Assembly: GCF_004745575.1 (NCBI RefSeq)
Contig: NZ_RPEM01000005.1
Coordinates: 124,001 to 188,000 of the forward strand
Length of the DNA stretch: 64,000 nt
Direction of reading: 5' to 3'
From: Pseudotabrizicola sediminis
GTDB taxonomy: Bacteria > Pseudomonadota > Alphaproteobacteria > Rhodobacterales > Rhodobacteraceae
Both the position numbers and the translations under genes were made by a program. The notes beneath the pieces were generated by a model. It was not told where the DNA came from. It saw nothing but the letters and a program-made list of their open reading frames with translations, and searched no databases. This document shows, one piece after another, positions 34,833 to 43,366 of the stretch (the stretch's first letter is position 1; each line of letters starts with the position of its first letter).

Positions 34833-34885
34833 GAAAACATTTTCAAGACCTTTAGGGCCCAGAACCGGTGACGGAAAGCATTTTC
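34833..34885. promoter_or_regulatory. Two GAAARCATTTTC palindromes upstream of the Mrp operon
   Basis: Copies at 34833-34844 (GAAAACATTTTC, perfect 5-bp arms) and 34874-34885 (GAAAGCATTTTC, one mismatch) start 41 nt apart, about four helical turns. They lie 80-135 nt upstream of phaAB on the minus strand, in an otherwise featureless 169-nt gap after the ROK regulator gene. They are possibly an operator pair for a dimeric regulator. A weak TTGAAA -35-like sequence overlaps the proximal copy. Confidence 0.4.
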
Positions 34886-34920
34886 GGTACTCAGATCCCC
34901 CGAAACCCGCAAAAACGCGG

Positions 34921-36153
34921 CTAGGCGTCGCGGCCCGACGCATTCTGGTCGATAAGATACCGTTGAGACAGCGGGATCGCCGCCGCGCCAAGCACGCGCG
35001 CATTGGCTCCGACCGTGCCCTGACGGATGGCGGGCGGATCGATCCCGGCCAGATCCAGCGCGTGCAGTGCTGCATGGGTGCGCGCTGTCAGTTCGGCCCG
35101 GATGCCGACGGGCATCCAGCCGTCGATCAGCACCGCCTCCAACTCGATCAGGGCGGCGGCGGACAGGATGGCATGGGCCAGCCCGCGCGCGGCCCCGTCG
35201 ATCCAGACCTCCAGCACGGCGGGGCTGACCCGCCATTCCAGATGCTGGGCCCACAGGTGGTCCGACGATTCCCCCGCCGCCTCCATGGCGTCGGCCAGCA
35301 CCGACATCGAGGCCACATCCAGCAGCCGCCGGGTCTGGCCATCAGGGCCCGGCACCGGGATCGGACCCACGCCAGCGGCATTGCCGCTGCGCCCGGTGAA
35401 CAGCTGGCCGTTCAGGACCAAGCCGCCGCCGATGAAGGTGCCGAAGTAGAAGTAGAGAAAATCCTTGGGCCGCTCACCCGTGCCGAACACCAGTTCTGCC
35501 CCGCAGGCGGCGGTGGCATCGTTCTGCACAAACACCGGCAGCCCGGACAGCGCGGCCAGTTCGGCCTGAATGTCGCGGTGCCGCCAGGCATCCATCTCGG
35601 ACTGCGGCGCGCCGAGCGAGGTCACCCAGTTCCACAGCTGAAAGGGCATGGCTACGCCCAGTCCCCCGATGCGCCCGCGCAAGGGGGCTGGCAGATCTGC
35701 GATCATCCGGGGCAGGGTGGCTGAGACGAAATCCACCACGGCACCCGGCGTGGGATAGCGGTAGACCTGCCGTTCCAGCCGCTGCACCTGGCCAAGGAAA
35801 TTCACCAGCGTCAGATCGGCAGAGCGGCGCCCGATCTTGAGCCCGAAGAAAAGCGCGCCGTCAGGGGCCAGCGACATCGGGATAGACGGCTGCCCGATGC
35901 GGCCACGCTGCGGCGTGCCACGTGCGAGCAACCCATCCTGTTCCAGCGCGCGCATGATGACCGACACGGTCTGCGCCGACAGGCCGGTGATGCGGGCAAT
36001 GTCGGATTTTGCCAACGCCCCGTGCTGGCGCACCAGCGTCAGAACCAGCCGTTCATTCTGGGCGCGCATGCCGGACTGGTTGGTGCCCCGCAGGACCGGA
36101 TCATCGGTGCTGCCACGGTCTGCAACGGCTGCGCCTTCGCTCAGTGGTATCAT
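34921..36153 (-). CDS. frcR: ROK-family transcriptional regulator of the frc operon
   Basis: A 410-residue regulator with an N-terminal winged helix (about residues 29-95; ALAKSDIARITGLSAQTVSV) and a ROK sugar-kinase-like domain (GLGVAMPFQLW, PVFVQNDATAACGAELVFG, GTFIGGGLVLNGQLFTGRSG). The ROK zinc-site cysteines and its His are absent; the region reads GNAAGVGPIPVPGPDGQTR, so it is a sensor without kinase function. The Sinorhizobium frc locus also has a ROK regulator next to frcBCAK, which supports the name. It overlaps the upstream RbsD/FucU gene by 4 nt. Confidence 0.85.
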   Translation of the reverse strand: MIPLSEGAAVADRGSTDDPVLRGTNQSGMRAQNERLVLTLVRQHGALAKSDIARITGLSAQTVSVIMRALEQDGLLARGTPQRGRIGQPSIPMSLAPDGALFFGLKIGRRSADLTLVNFLGQVQRLERQVYRYPTPGAVVDFVSATLPRMIADLPAPLRGRIGGLGVAMPFQLWNWVTSLGAPQSEMDAWRHRDIQAELAALSGLPVFVQNDATAACGAELVFGTGERPKDFLYFYFGTFIGGGLVLNGQLFTGRSGNAAGVGPIPVPGPDGQTRRLLDVASMSVLADAMEAAGESSDHLWAQHLEWRVSPAVLEVWIDGAARGLAHAILSAAALIELEAVLIDGWMPVGIRAELTARTHAALHALDLAGIDPPAIRQGTVGANARVLGAAAIPLSQRYLIDQNASGRDA

Positions 36154-36584
36154 CCGTCGCCCCTGATCACACCTTTACGCAGAATGACATTGGCATAGAG
36201 TGCAGTTTCACTGCTGGCAATGATGGTATGTGCAGCGCGGATGCGCGGATACAGATCATCGCCTGCCATCGCCTGCACGGCATAGCCCGGCTTCATGGAG
36301 CCACAGAGCGCCTCGATCTGGTGATGGATTTCGCCGGTTTGGTCCGGATCGTTGTGCAGGCTGGCGCGGCCGATTGCGAAGGGCGCGTCGTCATCGAGTG
36401 GCAGCACGGTCAGGATCGCCTGCAACAGCGGCAAAAGCCCGTGGCCATCGGCGCGCACCAGGCGGCGGGCATGGTCTTGTGCGGGATAATTGCCATCGAC
36501 AATGGCGATTTCATCGCCATGCCCCATGGCGCGCAGGGTGGCCAGAAGCTCTGGTCCCAGAATGGATGGAATACCGATCAGCAT
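36150..36584 (-). CDS. RbsD/FucU-family sugar mutarotase
   Basis: A 144-residue protein of the RbsD/FucU family, which interconverts sugar anomers or ring forms. Typical elements are MGHGDEIAIVDGNYPA with the active His, and GYAVQAMAGDDLYPRIRAAHTI. It is divergent from frcB and cotranscribed with the ROK regulator. It probably converts an incoming sugar to the form used by the kinase. FucU (fucose) versus RbsD (ribose) specificity cannot be settled from sequence alone; the regulator and transporter context suggests fructose or a related sugar. Confidence 0.85.
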   Translation of the reverse strand: MLIGIPSILGPELLATLRAMGHGDEIAIVDGNYPAQDHARRLVRADGHGLLPLLQAILTVLPLDDDAPFAIGRASLHNDPDQTGEIHHQIEALCGSMKPGYAVQAMAGDDLYPRIRAAHTIIASSETALYANVILRKGVIRGDG

Positions 36585-36659
36585 GTCGTGTGTCGCCCCC
36601 CGGCACCGGGCCGGAGCGCTTCCTCCCCAGGTTCAGGTTGACGGCGATTCCGCCAGTCT

Positions 36660-36695
36660 GTCAATATTAAATCACTCTTATTTATTTATATTGAC
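36660..36695. promoter_or_regulatory. Inverted repeat GTCAATAT-N20-ATATTGAC, candidate FrcR operator and divergent promoters
   Basis: Perfect 8-bp arms sit in a strikingly A/T-rich stretch between the mutarotase/frcR unit and frcB. Each arm contains a -35-like hexamer pointing outward: TTGACG on + (36691-36696, with weak TTTTGT 17 nt on) and TTGACA on -. ROK regulators usually bind A/T-rich inverted repeats, so FrcR binding here could block both promoters. Confidence 0.55.
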
Positions 36696-36762
36696 GCGAA
36701 GTCCCGAATCGGGTTTTGTGCCCTCACCGCAGCAGGAGGAACGGCTGCGAAATATGATTGCA

Positions 36763-36781
36763 GCAGGGGCAAATCCCCTGC
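36763..36781 (+). other. Leader hairpin before frcB
   Basis: GCAGGGG-CAAAT-CCCCTGC forms a perfect 7-bp stem ending 8 nt before the GGGAGGA ribosome binding site of frcB. It may stabilise the 5' end of an abundant binding-protein mRNA. Confidence 0.6.
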
Positions 36782-36800
36782 CATCCTTGGGAGGAACCGC

Positions 36801-37814
36801 ATGAAACACTCATTGACAGTCCTTATGGGCTCGGCTGCGCTTGCGCTGATGGCGACCACCGCCACCGCACAGACCAGCGCCTGCCTGATCACCAAAACCG
36901 ATACCAATCCGTTCTTTGTGAAGATGAAGGAAGGTGCCGAAGCCAAGGCGGCCGAACTGGGTGTGACCCTGAAATCCTATGCCGGTCGGATTGATGGCGA
37001 CCATGAAAGCCAGGTCGCTGCGGTAGAGGCCTGCGTGGCTGATGGTGCCAAGGGCATTATGATTGCCGCGTCGGACACCAAGGCGATTGTGGATTCGGTT
37101 GCAGCCGCGCGTGCCGCAGGTGTGCTGGTCATCGCGCTGGATACCCCACTTGACCCGATTGACGCTGCTGACGCGACCTTTGCGACCGACAACTTTCAGG
37201 CCGGTCTGCTGATCGGGCAGTGGGCGAATGCCACGCTGGGGGCAGAAGCCGCCAATGCCAAGATTGCGCTGCTGGATCTGTCGATTTCACAGCCGTCGGT
37301 TGATGTTCTGCGCGATCAGGGCTTTTTGCAGGGCATGGGCATTGATCTGGCCGACCCGAACAAATGGGGTGATGAAACCGACCCGCGCATCGTGGGCAAC
37401 GAAGTCACCTCGGGCAACGAAGAAGGCGGCCTGAAGGCGATGGAATCGCTGCTGGCCAAAGACTCGGATATCAACCTAGTCTATACCATAAACGAGCCAT
37501 CGGCTGCCGGCGCGTTCGAGGCGCTGAAAGCGGCGGGCAAGGAAGGCGTGCTGATCGTGTCGGTCGACGGCGGCTGCCCGGGTGTGCAGGACGTCAAGGA
37601 CGGCGTGATCGGTGCGACCAGCCAGCAATATCCGCTGCAGATGGCGGCTTTGGGGGTCGAGGCGATTGCACAATTCGCGGCAGATGGCACCAAGCCCGCC
37701 CCGACCGAAGGCAAGGCGTTCTTTGACACCGGCGTGGCGCTGATCACCGACAAGCCGGTCGATGGCGTCGAATCGCTCGACACCACCAAAGGCATGGAAC
37801 TGTGCTGGGGCTGA
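36801..37814 (+). CDS. frcB: Fructose-type ABC transporter substrate-binding protein
   Basis: A 337-residue periplasmic sugar-binding protein with a signal peptide (cleavage near TATAQT, about residue 24). The sequence follows Sinorhizobium meliloti FrcB closely ([70 protein letters not shown] at the end). FrcB binds fructose, and also mannose and ribose, in that organism. It is the first gene of frcBCAK, preceded by a leader hairpin and followed by a strong intercistronic hairpin. Confidence 0.93.
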   Translation: MKHSLTVLMGSAALALMATTATAQTSACLITKTDTNPFFVKMKEGAEAKAAELGVTLKSYAGRIDGDHESQVAAVEACVADGAKGIMIAASDTKAIVDSVAAARAAGVLVIALDTPLDPIDAADATFATDNFQAGLLIGQWANATLGAEAANAKIALLDLSISQPSVDVLRDQGFLQGMGIDLADPNKWGDETDPRIVGNEVTSGNEEGGLKAMESLLAKDSDINLVYTINEPSAAGAFEALKAAGKEGVLIVSVDGGCPGVQDVKDGVIGATSQQYPLQMAALGVEAIAQFAADGTKPAPTEGKAFFDTGVALITDKPVDGVESLDTTKGMELCWG

Positions 37815-37872
37815 TCCCAGCATGACGGAACACCGCTGTTGATTTGCGGGGTTGCTTGACCAAAGACTAGCG

Positions 37873-37898
37873 CAAGGGCGGCCATCGCGCCGCCCTTG
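37873..37898 (+). other. Strong hairpin between frcB and frcC
   Basis: CAAGGGCGGC-N6-GCCGCCCTTG gives a perfect 10-bp stem 58 nt after the frcB stop. The T-run is minimal. In binding-protein operons such elements commonly protect the upstream mRNA and lower downstream expression, giving excess binding protein over permease. Partial termination is possible. Confidence 0.75.
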
Positions 37899-37946
37899 TC
37901 ATAACCATCGCACAGCCACGACCGCTGCGCCGGGGAGGGGAACGAC

Positions 37947-39020
37947 ATGGCATCAGATGCAAAGACGGCGTCCAGCTTTGAAGAGGGCCTGAAAGGCGCC
38001 TCGGAAAAGGTGGCCGAGTTTCACGAAGAACAGAGCTTTCTGAAAAGGCTGCAGCACTGGCTGCACCAGACACCTTCGGCGGTGCCGCTGATTGTTCTGA
38101 TGGTGGCGCTGCTGGTGTTCGGCGTGCTGGCCGAGAATTTCTTCAAGGCGGGAACCCTGTCGGTGGTTCTGCAGCAGATCGCCATCGTTGGCATTCTGGG
38201 CTGCGCGCAAAGCATCGTGATCCTGACCGCAGGCATCGACCTGTCGGTCGGCGCAATCGCGGTGTTTTCGTCGGTGTTGATGGGGCAGGCGACGTTCCGC
38301 TATGGCGTCCCGGCAGAACTGGCTATCGTGATCGGCCTGATCCTTGGCACCGCCATGGGGGCGATGAACGGGCTGCTGATCGCCAAGATGAAACTGCCTC
38401 CCTTCATCGCCACGCTGGGCACCTGGCAGATTTTGCTGTCGGCCAATTTCATTTTTTCTGCGAACGAAACCATCCGGTCCTCTGATATCGCCGAACGCGC
38501 GGCCGCCCTGCAGTTCTGGGGCGGGTCGATCCAGCCGGGCGGGATCAAGATTCTGTATGCGGTGTTCCTGATGATCGCGCTGGTCGCCATCATGTCCTAT
38601 GTCCTGCGCTCCACCGCCTGGGGCCGGCATGTCTATGCGACCGGTGATGACCCGCAGGCGGCGGAACTGGCCGGGGTGCCGACTGGCAAGGTGTTGATAC
38701 AGGTCTATGCGCTGGCCGGGTTTTTCTGTGCTGTGGCGGGCTGGGTGATGATCGGGCGTTTCGGGTCAGTCTCGCCCACGGCATCGACCGGGCAGCTGGG
38801 CAATATCCAGTCGATTACGGCTGTGGTGATCGGGGGCATCTCGCTTTTCGGCGGGCGCGGGTCGGTTGTCGGTATGTTCTTTGGCGCGCTGATCGTGGGC
38901 GTGTTTGAAATGGGTCTGCGGCTGGTGGGGACAGATCCGCAATGGACGTTCTTCCTGATCGGCGTGCTGATCATCTTTGCAGTTGCCGTGGACCAGTGGA
39001 TCAGAAAGGTGGCAAGCTGA
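37947..39020 (+). CDS. frcC: Fructose-type ABC transporter permease
   Basis: A 357-residue inner-membrane permease of the ribose/xylose class with about 8-10 hydrophobic helices and the motif LTAGIDLSVGAIAVFSSVLM. The EAA-like region is DDPQAAELAGVPTGKVLIQVY. A hydrophilic N-terminal extension of about 40 residues precedes TM1. It overlaps frcA by one nucleotide (TGATG). Confidence 0.93.
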   Translation: MASDAKTASSFEEGLKGASEKVAEFHEEQSFLKRLQHWLHQTPSAVPLIVLMVALLVFGVLAENFFKAGTLSVVLQQIAIVGILGCAQSIVILTAGIDLSVGAIAVFSSVLMGQATFRYGVPAELAIVIGLILGTAMGAMNGLLIAKMKLPPFIATLGTWQILLSANFIFSANETIRSSDIAERAAALQFWGGSIQPGGIKILYAVFLMIALVAIMSYVLRSTAWGRHVYATGDDPQAAELAGVPTGKVLIQVYALAGFFCAVAGWVMIGRFGSVSPTASTGQLGNIQSITAVVIGGISLFGGRGSVVGMFFGALIVGVFEMGLRLVGTDPQWTFFLIGVLIIFAVAVDQWIRKVAS

Positions 39021-39796
39021 TGGAACCGCTTCTGAAAGGCACAAACCTCGTCAAGCGCTATGGCAAGGTGACCGCGCTGGACCATTGCGACTTCGATCTG
39101 TACCCCGGCGAAATTCTGGCGGTGATCGGCGACAATGGCGCAGGCAAATCCACGCTGATCAAGGCGATTTCCGGCGCGGTCATCCCGGATGAGGGAGAGA
39201 TCACGCTGGAAGGCAAGCCGATCCGGTTTTCCAACCCAATCGAGGCGCGGGCGGCGGGGATCGAAACGGTGTACCAGACCCTTGCCATGTCGCCCGCCCT
39301 GTCGATTGCCGACAACATGTTCATGGGCCGCGAATTGCGCGCGCCCGGCATCATGGGGTCGGTGTTTCGCAAGCTGGACCGCCCCCGGATGGAGAAGTTC
39401 GCCCGCGAAAAGCTGAACGAGCTTGGCCTGATGACGATCCAGAACATCAATCAGGCGGTGGAAACCCTGTCCGGTGGTCAGCGTCAGGGGGTCGCGGTGG
39501 CGCGGGCGGCGGCGTTCGGGTCGAAGGTGGTGATCCTGGATGAACCCACCGCCGCGCTGGGCGTGAAGGAGTCGCGCCGGGTGCTGGAGCTGATCCGCGA
39601 CGTGCGCGCCCGGGGGATTCCGATCATCCTGATCAGCCACAACATGCCGCATGTGTTTGAAGTGGCGGACCGTATCCACATCCACCGCTTGGGCAAACGG
39701 TTGTGCGTGATCAAGCCGGGCGAGCATTCGATGTCGGATGCGGTGGCCTATATGACCGGGGCAAAGCTGCCCGAAGGTGTGGCGGAACCGGTATGA
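39020..39796 (+). CDS. frcA: Fructose-type ABC transporter ATP-binding protein
   Basis: A 258-residue single-domain ATPase. Walker A is GDNGAGKST, the signature is LSGGQRQGV, Walker B is VVILDEPTAALG, and the switch His is LISHN. Most ribose-class importers carry a duplicated ATPase (RbsA); this single domain matches FrcA. The start is fixed by the TGATG overlap with frcC. It overlaps frcK by 4 nt. Confidence 0.94.
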   Translation: MEPLLKGTNLVKRYGKVTALDHCDFDLYPGEILAVIGDNGAGKSTLIKAISGAVIPDEGEITLEGKPIRFSNPIEARAAGIETVYQTLAMSPALSIADNMFMGRELRAPGIMGSVFRKLDRPRMEKFAREKLNELGLMTIQNINQAVETLSGGQRQGVAVARAAAFGSKVVILDEPTAALGVKESRRVLELIRDVRARGIPIILISHNMPHVFEVADRIHIHRLGKRLCVIKPGEHSMSDAVAYMTGAKLPEGVAEPV

Positions 39797-40401
39797 CACC
39801 CGACAGGCTGGCCGATCTGATCCGTCAGCGCGCAGAGGGGCAGGGTAGGTTTCTGACCGCCCTTGCCGGCCCCCCCGGCGCGGGGAAATCGACCCTTGCC
39901 GAAGCGGTTGTCGCGGCGCTTGGGGCCGGGGCGCGCGTGGTGCCGATGGATGGCTTTCATCTGGACGATGCAGTGCTTGACCGGATGGGCCTGCGCGCCC
40001 GCAAGGGTGCGCCGGAAACATTCGACGTGGCGGGCTTTGCCCATCTGATCCACCGTCTGCGCGAAGAAGACGAGGTTGCGATCCCGGTCTTTGACCGCAG
40101 CATGGAACTGTCGCGGGCCGCCGCCGATATGGTGCTGGCGGATGACCAGTTTCTGGTGATCGAGGGCAACTACCTGCTCCTGAACGATCCGCCATGGTCG
40201 GCCCTTGCCCCGGCCTTTGACCTGACGGTGTGGATCGATGTGCCCGAAGCGGAACTGGACCGGCGCCTGATGCAGCGCTGGTTGCACCATGGCAAAACGC
40301 CCGAAGCCGCGCGGGCCTGGATTGACGGCAATGACATGCCCAACATCCGCCGCACCATCGCAAGGTCACGTCCGGCGGATGTCGCGATCCGCTGGCTTTA
40401 G
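39793..40401 (+). CDS. frcK: FrcK-like P-loop kinase
   Basis: A 202-residue nucleoside/sugar kinase-like protein with the P-loop GPPGAGKST, VVPMDGFHLDD, FDRSMELSRAAAD and LVIEGNYLLLND, as in the PanK/uridine kinase superfamily. It corresponds in position and size to S. meliloti FrcK, a putative kinase in the frc operon. The substrate is not proven; phosphorylation of the imported sugar is the obvious inference. It is the last gene of the operon and no clear terminator follows. Confidence 0.87.
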   Translation: MTPDRLADLIRQRAEGQGRFLTALAGPPGAGKSTLAEAVVAALGAGARVVPMDGFHLDDAVLDRMGLRARKGAPETFDVAGFAHLIHRLREEDEVAIPVFDRSMELSRAAADMVLADDQFLVIEGNYLLLNDPPWSALAPAFDLTVWIDVPEAELDRRLMQRWLHHGKTPEAARAWIDGNDMPNIRRTIARSRPADVAIRWL

Positions 40402-40457
40402 ACCAGCCTGAAGTGGGCTATGTTTCCGCGACCGGCGCGCTGTGCGGGGCAGACCGG

Positions 40458-41378
40458 TTATGACCCCGGTGGCATCGCCTTGCGTTGGCGGGCGCGTTCG
40501 ATGCCCAGTTTGCGCTCGCGCCAGATGATCAGCACCCCGGCGCTGATCACCAGCGCGGCCCCGGCCAGCATGGTCACGGTCGGCACCTCGGAAAAGAAGA
40601 ACCAGCCGAACAGCAGGGCAAACAGCATCGACGCGTAATCGAAGGGTGCTACTACCGACGCATCGGCACTGCGGTAGGACGAGGTCAGGAAAATCTGGCC
40701 AAGCCCGCCGAGCAGACCCGCGGTTACCAGAAGGGCCGCCTCGGCCCCGGTTGGAATGACCCAGCCATAGGGCAGGGTGATCAGGGACAGCAGCGTGGCG
40801 GTGACCGAAAACCAGAACACGATGGTTCCGGTCTGTTCGGCCTGCACCAGTTTGCGCACGAACACCTGCGCCAAGGCGGCAAAGACGGCACTGCCCAGCA
40901 CCATCATTGCCCCCAGCGCCTCGGTCGGGTTGGCGCCCCCGTTCAGCACGCTCAGCCGCGGTGAGACGACGATCAGCACCCCGACCATCCCCAGGATGAC
41001 ACAGCTGATCCGAAAGGCGCGCACCTCTTCGCCCAGAAACATGGCGGCAAAGATGACGGTCAGCAAAGGGGCGGTGTAGCCGATGGCCGTCACTTCGGGC
41101 AGCGGCAGGTAGGCCAGGGCGGCAAAGCCCAGGCCCATGGCCGTGGTGCCCATCAGGCCGCGCCAGAAATGGCCGAACGGGTTGCCGGTGCGCAGGCCGG
41201 TCGACAGTTCACGCCGCCAGGCAAGCCAGATCAGGATGACCGGAATGGCAAAGAAAGACCTGAAAAACACCGCCTCGCCCGGAGGAACATGGGCCGAGGT
41301 GGCCTTGATCATCGCCGACATCGTGATGAACAAGAGGACCGAGATGAGTTTGAGGGCAATGCCGCGCAACGGGTTCAT
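40458..41378 (-). CDS. DMT-family (EamA) transporter
   Basis: A 306-residue inner-membrane protein of the drug/metabolite transporter superfamily with about ten transmembrane helices arranged as two EamA repeats (GEAVFFRSFFAIPVILIWLA in the first, FDYASMLFALLFGWFFFSEV in the second). The substrate is unknown. It is divergent from adenine deaminase, so purine-related export is conceivable but only by context. I chose the ATG at MNPLRGIALKL, directly before TM1; upstream codons read low-complexity intergenic DNA. Confidence 0.85.
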   Translation of the reverse strand: MNPLRGIALKLISVLLFITMSAMIKATSAHVPPGEAVFFRSFFAIPVILIWLAWRRELSTGLRTGNPFGHFWRGLMGTTAMGLGFAALAYLPLPEVTAIGYTAPLLTVIFAAMFLGEEVRAFRISCVILGMVGVLIVVSPRLSVLNGGANPTEALGAMMVLGSAVFAALAQVFVRKLVQAEQTGTIVFWFSVTATLLSLITLPYGWVIPTGAEAALLVTAGLLGGLGQIFLTSSYRSADASVVAPFDYASMLFALLFGWFFFSEVPTVTMLAGAALVISAGVLIIWRERKLGIERARQRKAMPPGS

Positions 41379-41511
41379 GATGCGGGCATGGTGGCGGCGA
41401 TGGCCCAGCGCCGCAAGGGGCGCGATTGTCCCCGGCACAATCGAGCCGGGCGCAATCGTGGCTTCCCTGTCGGCGGCAGGTCTGATTTGCTGACACGAAA
41501 GGAGTCGTCCC

Positions 41512-43224
41512 ATGCCGCACATCGCCCCCAAAGCCCCACTGTCAGACCGGATCACCCAAGGCCGGGGTCAGCAGCCTGCCGATCTGGTGCTGAAGGGGGG
41601 GCGGGTGTTTGACCTGATCACCGGCGATCTGGTCGAGACCGATGTGGCGATCTGCGGCGATACGATTGTGGGCGTGTTTGGTGAGTACAGCGGGAAGCGG
41701 GAGATTGGTGTTGCGGGCAAGATTCTGGTGCCGGGATTTATCGACACCCATCTGCACATCGAATCCTCGCTGGTGACCCCGTTTGAATTCGACCGCTGCG
41801 TCACCCCGCGCGGGGTGACGACGGCGATCTGCGATCCGCATGAGATTGGCAATGTCTGTGGCATTGCCGGGGTGAATTACTTTCTTGAAGCATCGCTGCA
41901 TTGCCTGATGGACATCAGGGTGCAGCTGTCGTCCTGCGTGCCGTCTACCCATATGGAAACGGCCGGCGCTCGGCTTGAGGCGGCGGACCTGTTGCCGCTG
42001 ATCGACCATCCGCGCGGGATCGGGCTGGCGGAGTTCATGAACTTTCCCGGTGTGCTGATGCAGGATGCGGGGGTGATGGCCAAGCTGCAAGCGTGGCAGG
42101 GCCGCCATATCGACGGGCATGCACCGCTGCTGCGCGGCAATGACCTGAACGGCTATATCAGCGCCGGAATCCGCACCGAACATGAGGCGACCACGGCCGA
42201 AGAGGGGCTGGAAAAGCTGCGCAAGGGCATGCGGGTGCTGATACGCGAAGGATCGGTCAGCAAGGATCTGCACGCGCTGGCCCCGCTGCTGACCGAACGC
42301 CACGCACCCTATCTGTGCCTGTGCACCGATGACCGCAACCCGCTGGACATCGCCGAACATGGCCATCTGGACTACATGATCCGCACCCTGATCGCCCTTG
42401 GCTGCCCGCCGCTGGCCGTTTACCGCGCGGCAAGCCTGTCGGCGGCAGAAGCGTTCGGGTTGAAGGATCGCGGGTTGATCGCGCCGGGCAAACGCGCCGA
42501 TATTGCAGTGATTGATACGCTGGAGGGTTGCAATGCCAGCATGGTGCTGGCGGGCGGCGTGGTGGCCGACGCGGCGGCTTTTGCCGCGCGTGGCACGGTT
42601 GAGCCTGTGGCGCGACAGTCTGTCAAGGCGCGGCGGGTTGCGGCGCAGGATTTCCGCACCGGCGGCAACCGGATTGAGACGCCGGTGATCGGTATCCTGC
42701 CGGGCAAGATCATCACCGAACATCTGACGTATCAGATCGCCCCTGTCGATGGCGACAAGCGCCCGGACATGGACCGCGATCTGGTCAAGATCGCGGTGAT
42801 CGAGCGGCACGGGGTGAATGGCAACATGGCCACCGGCTTTGTGAAAGGCTTTGGGCTGCAGCGCGGGGCCATAGCCTCGACCGTGTGCCATGACCATCAC
42901 AACATTGCCGTGGTCGGTGCGGATTATGCCGATATGGCGCTGGCGGCCAACCGGCTGGGCGAGATCGAGGGCGGGTTCGTGGTGGTTTGTGACGGCAAGG
43001 TGCTGGCCGAGCTGGCGCTGCCGGTGGCAGGGCTGATGAGCCTTGAGCCATTCGAGGTGGTGCGGGATGCGCTGATCGGCTTGCGTGCGGCGGCGAAGGG
43101 GCTGGGGGTCGCGCTGGAAGAGCCGTTCCTGCAACTGGCCTTTTTGTGCCTGCCGGTGATTCCGCATCTGAAGATCACCGATATGGGGATGGTGGATGTG
43201 GACCGTTTCGAGGTGATGCCGTGA
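41512..43224 (+). CDS. ade: Adenine deaminase
   Basis: Converts adenine to hypoxanthine and ammonia for purine salvage. The 570-residue protein has the amidohydrolase metal motif [32 protein letters not shown] and the C-terminal Ade domain ([31 protein letters not shown]). A clear AAAGGAG precedes the ATG. It is a monocistronic gene divergent from the DMT transporter. Confidence 0.95.
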   Translation: MPHIAPKAPLSDRITQGRGQQPADLVLKGGRVFDLITGDLVETDVAICGDTIVGVFGEYSGKREIGVAGKILVPGFIDTHLHIESSLVTPFEFDRCVTPRGVTTAICDPHEIGNVCGIAGVNYFLEASLHCLMDIRVQLSSCVPSTHMETAGARLEAADLLPLIDHPRGIGLAEFMNFPGVLMQDAGVMAKLQAWQGRHIDGHAPLLRGNDLNGYISAGIRTEHEATTAEEGLEKLRKGMRVLIREGSVSKDLHALAPLLTERHAPYLCLCTDDRNPLDIAEHGHLDYMIRTLIALGCPPLAVYRAASLSAAEAFGLKDRGLIAPGKRADIAVIDTLEGCNASMVLAGGVVADAAAFAARGTVEPVARQSVKARRVAAQDFRTGGNRIETPVIGILPGKIITEHLTYQIAPVDGDKRPDMDRDLVKIAVIERHGVNGNMATGFVKGFGLQRGAIASTVCHDHHNIAVVGADYADMALAANRLGEIEGGFVVVCDGKVLAELALPVAGLMSLEPFEVVRDALIGLRAAAKGLGVALEEPFLQLAFLCLPVIPHLKITDMGMVDVDRFEVMP

Positions 43225-43319
43225 TCTGGGGCGGGGGCGGCCTCGGGGGGCATCGAGCCCCCGCTCGGCCGCGCTGCCGCGGAAGGGTGCCGGGCGCCGC
43301 GCGGGCGGCTGGCCGGGGC

Positions 43320-43336
43320 CTCCGGCGGGAGTATTT
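43320..43336 (+). terminator. Rhodobacteral CTCC-GGCG-GGAG hairpin with TATTT tail
   Basis: A short 4-bp stem with T-rich tail lies 96 nt after ade and 31 nt before fdsR. The surrounding 140-nt gap is G/C-rich and holds another G-run/C-run hairpin near 43246-43262. From memory this CTCCGGCGGGAGTATTT string recurs downstream of genes in Rhodobacteraceae, suggesting a family-specific 3' element; I could not search for it here. Confidence 0.5.
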
Positions 43337-43366
43337 GGCAAAGGTGCAAGTCATGGTCCCGGGCCA

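Noticed and set aside
41542-43341. 599-codon open frame antisense to adenine deaminase
   Set aside because: The plus-strand gene has full catalytic motifs and a good ribosome binding site; the antisense frame has neither.
43225-43366. Possible gene remnant between ade and fdsR
   Set aside because: The stretch is G/C hairpins and a known-looking intergenic string; no frame shows protein-like sequence.
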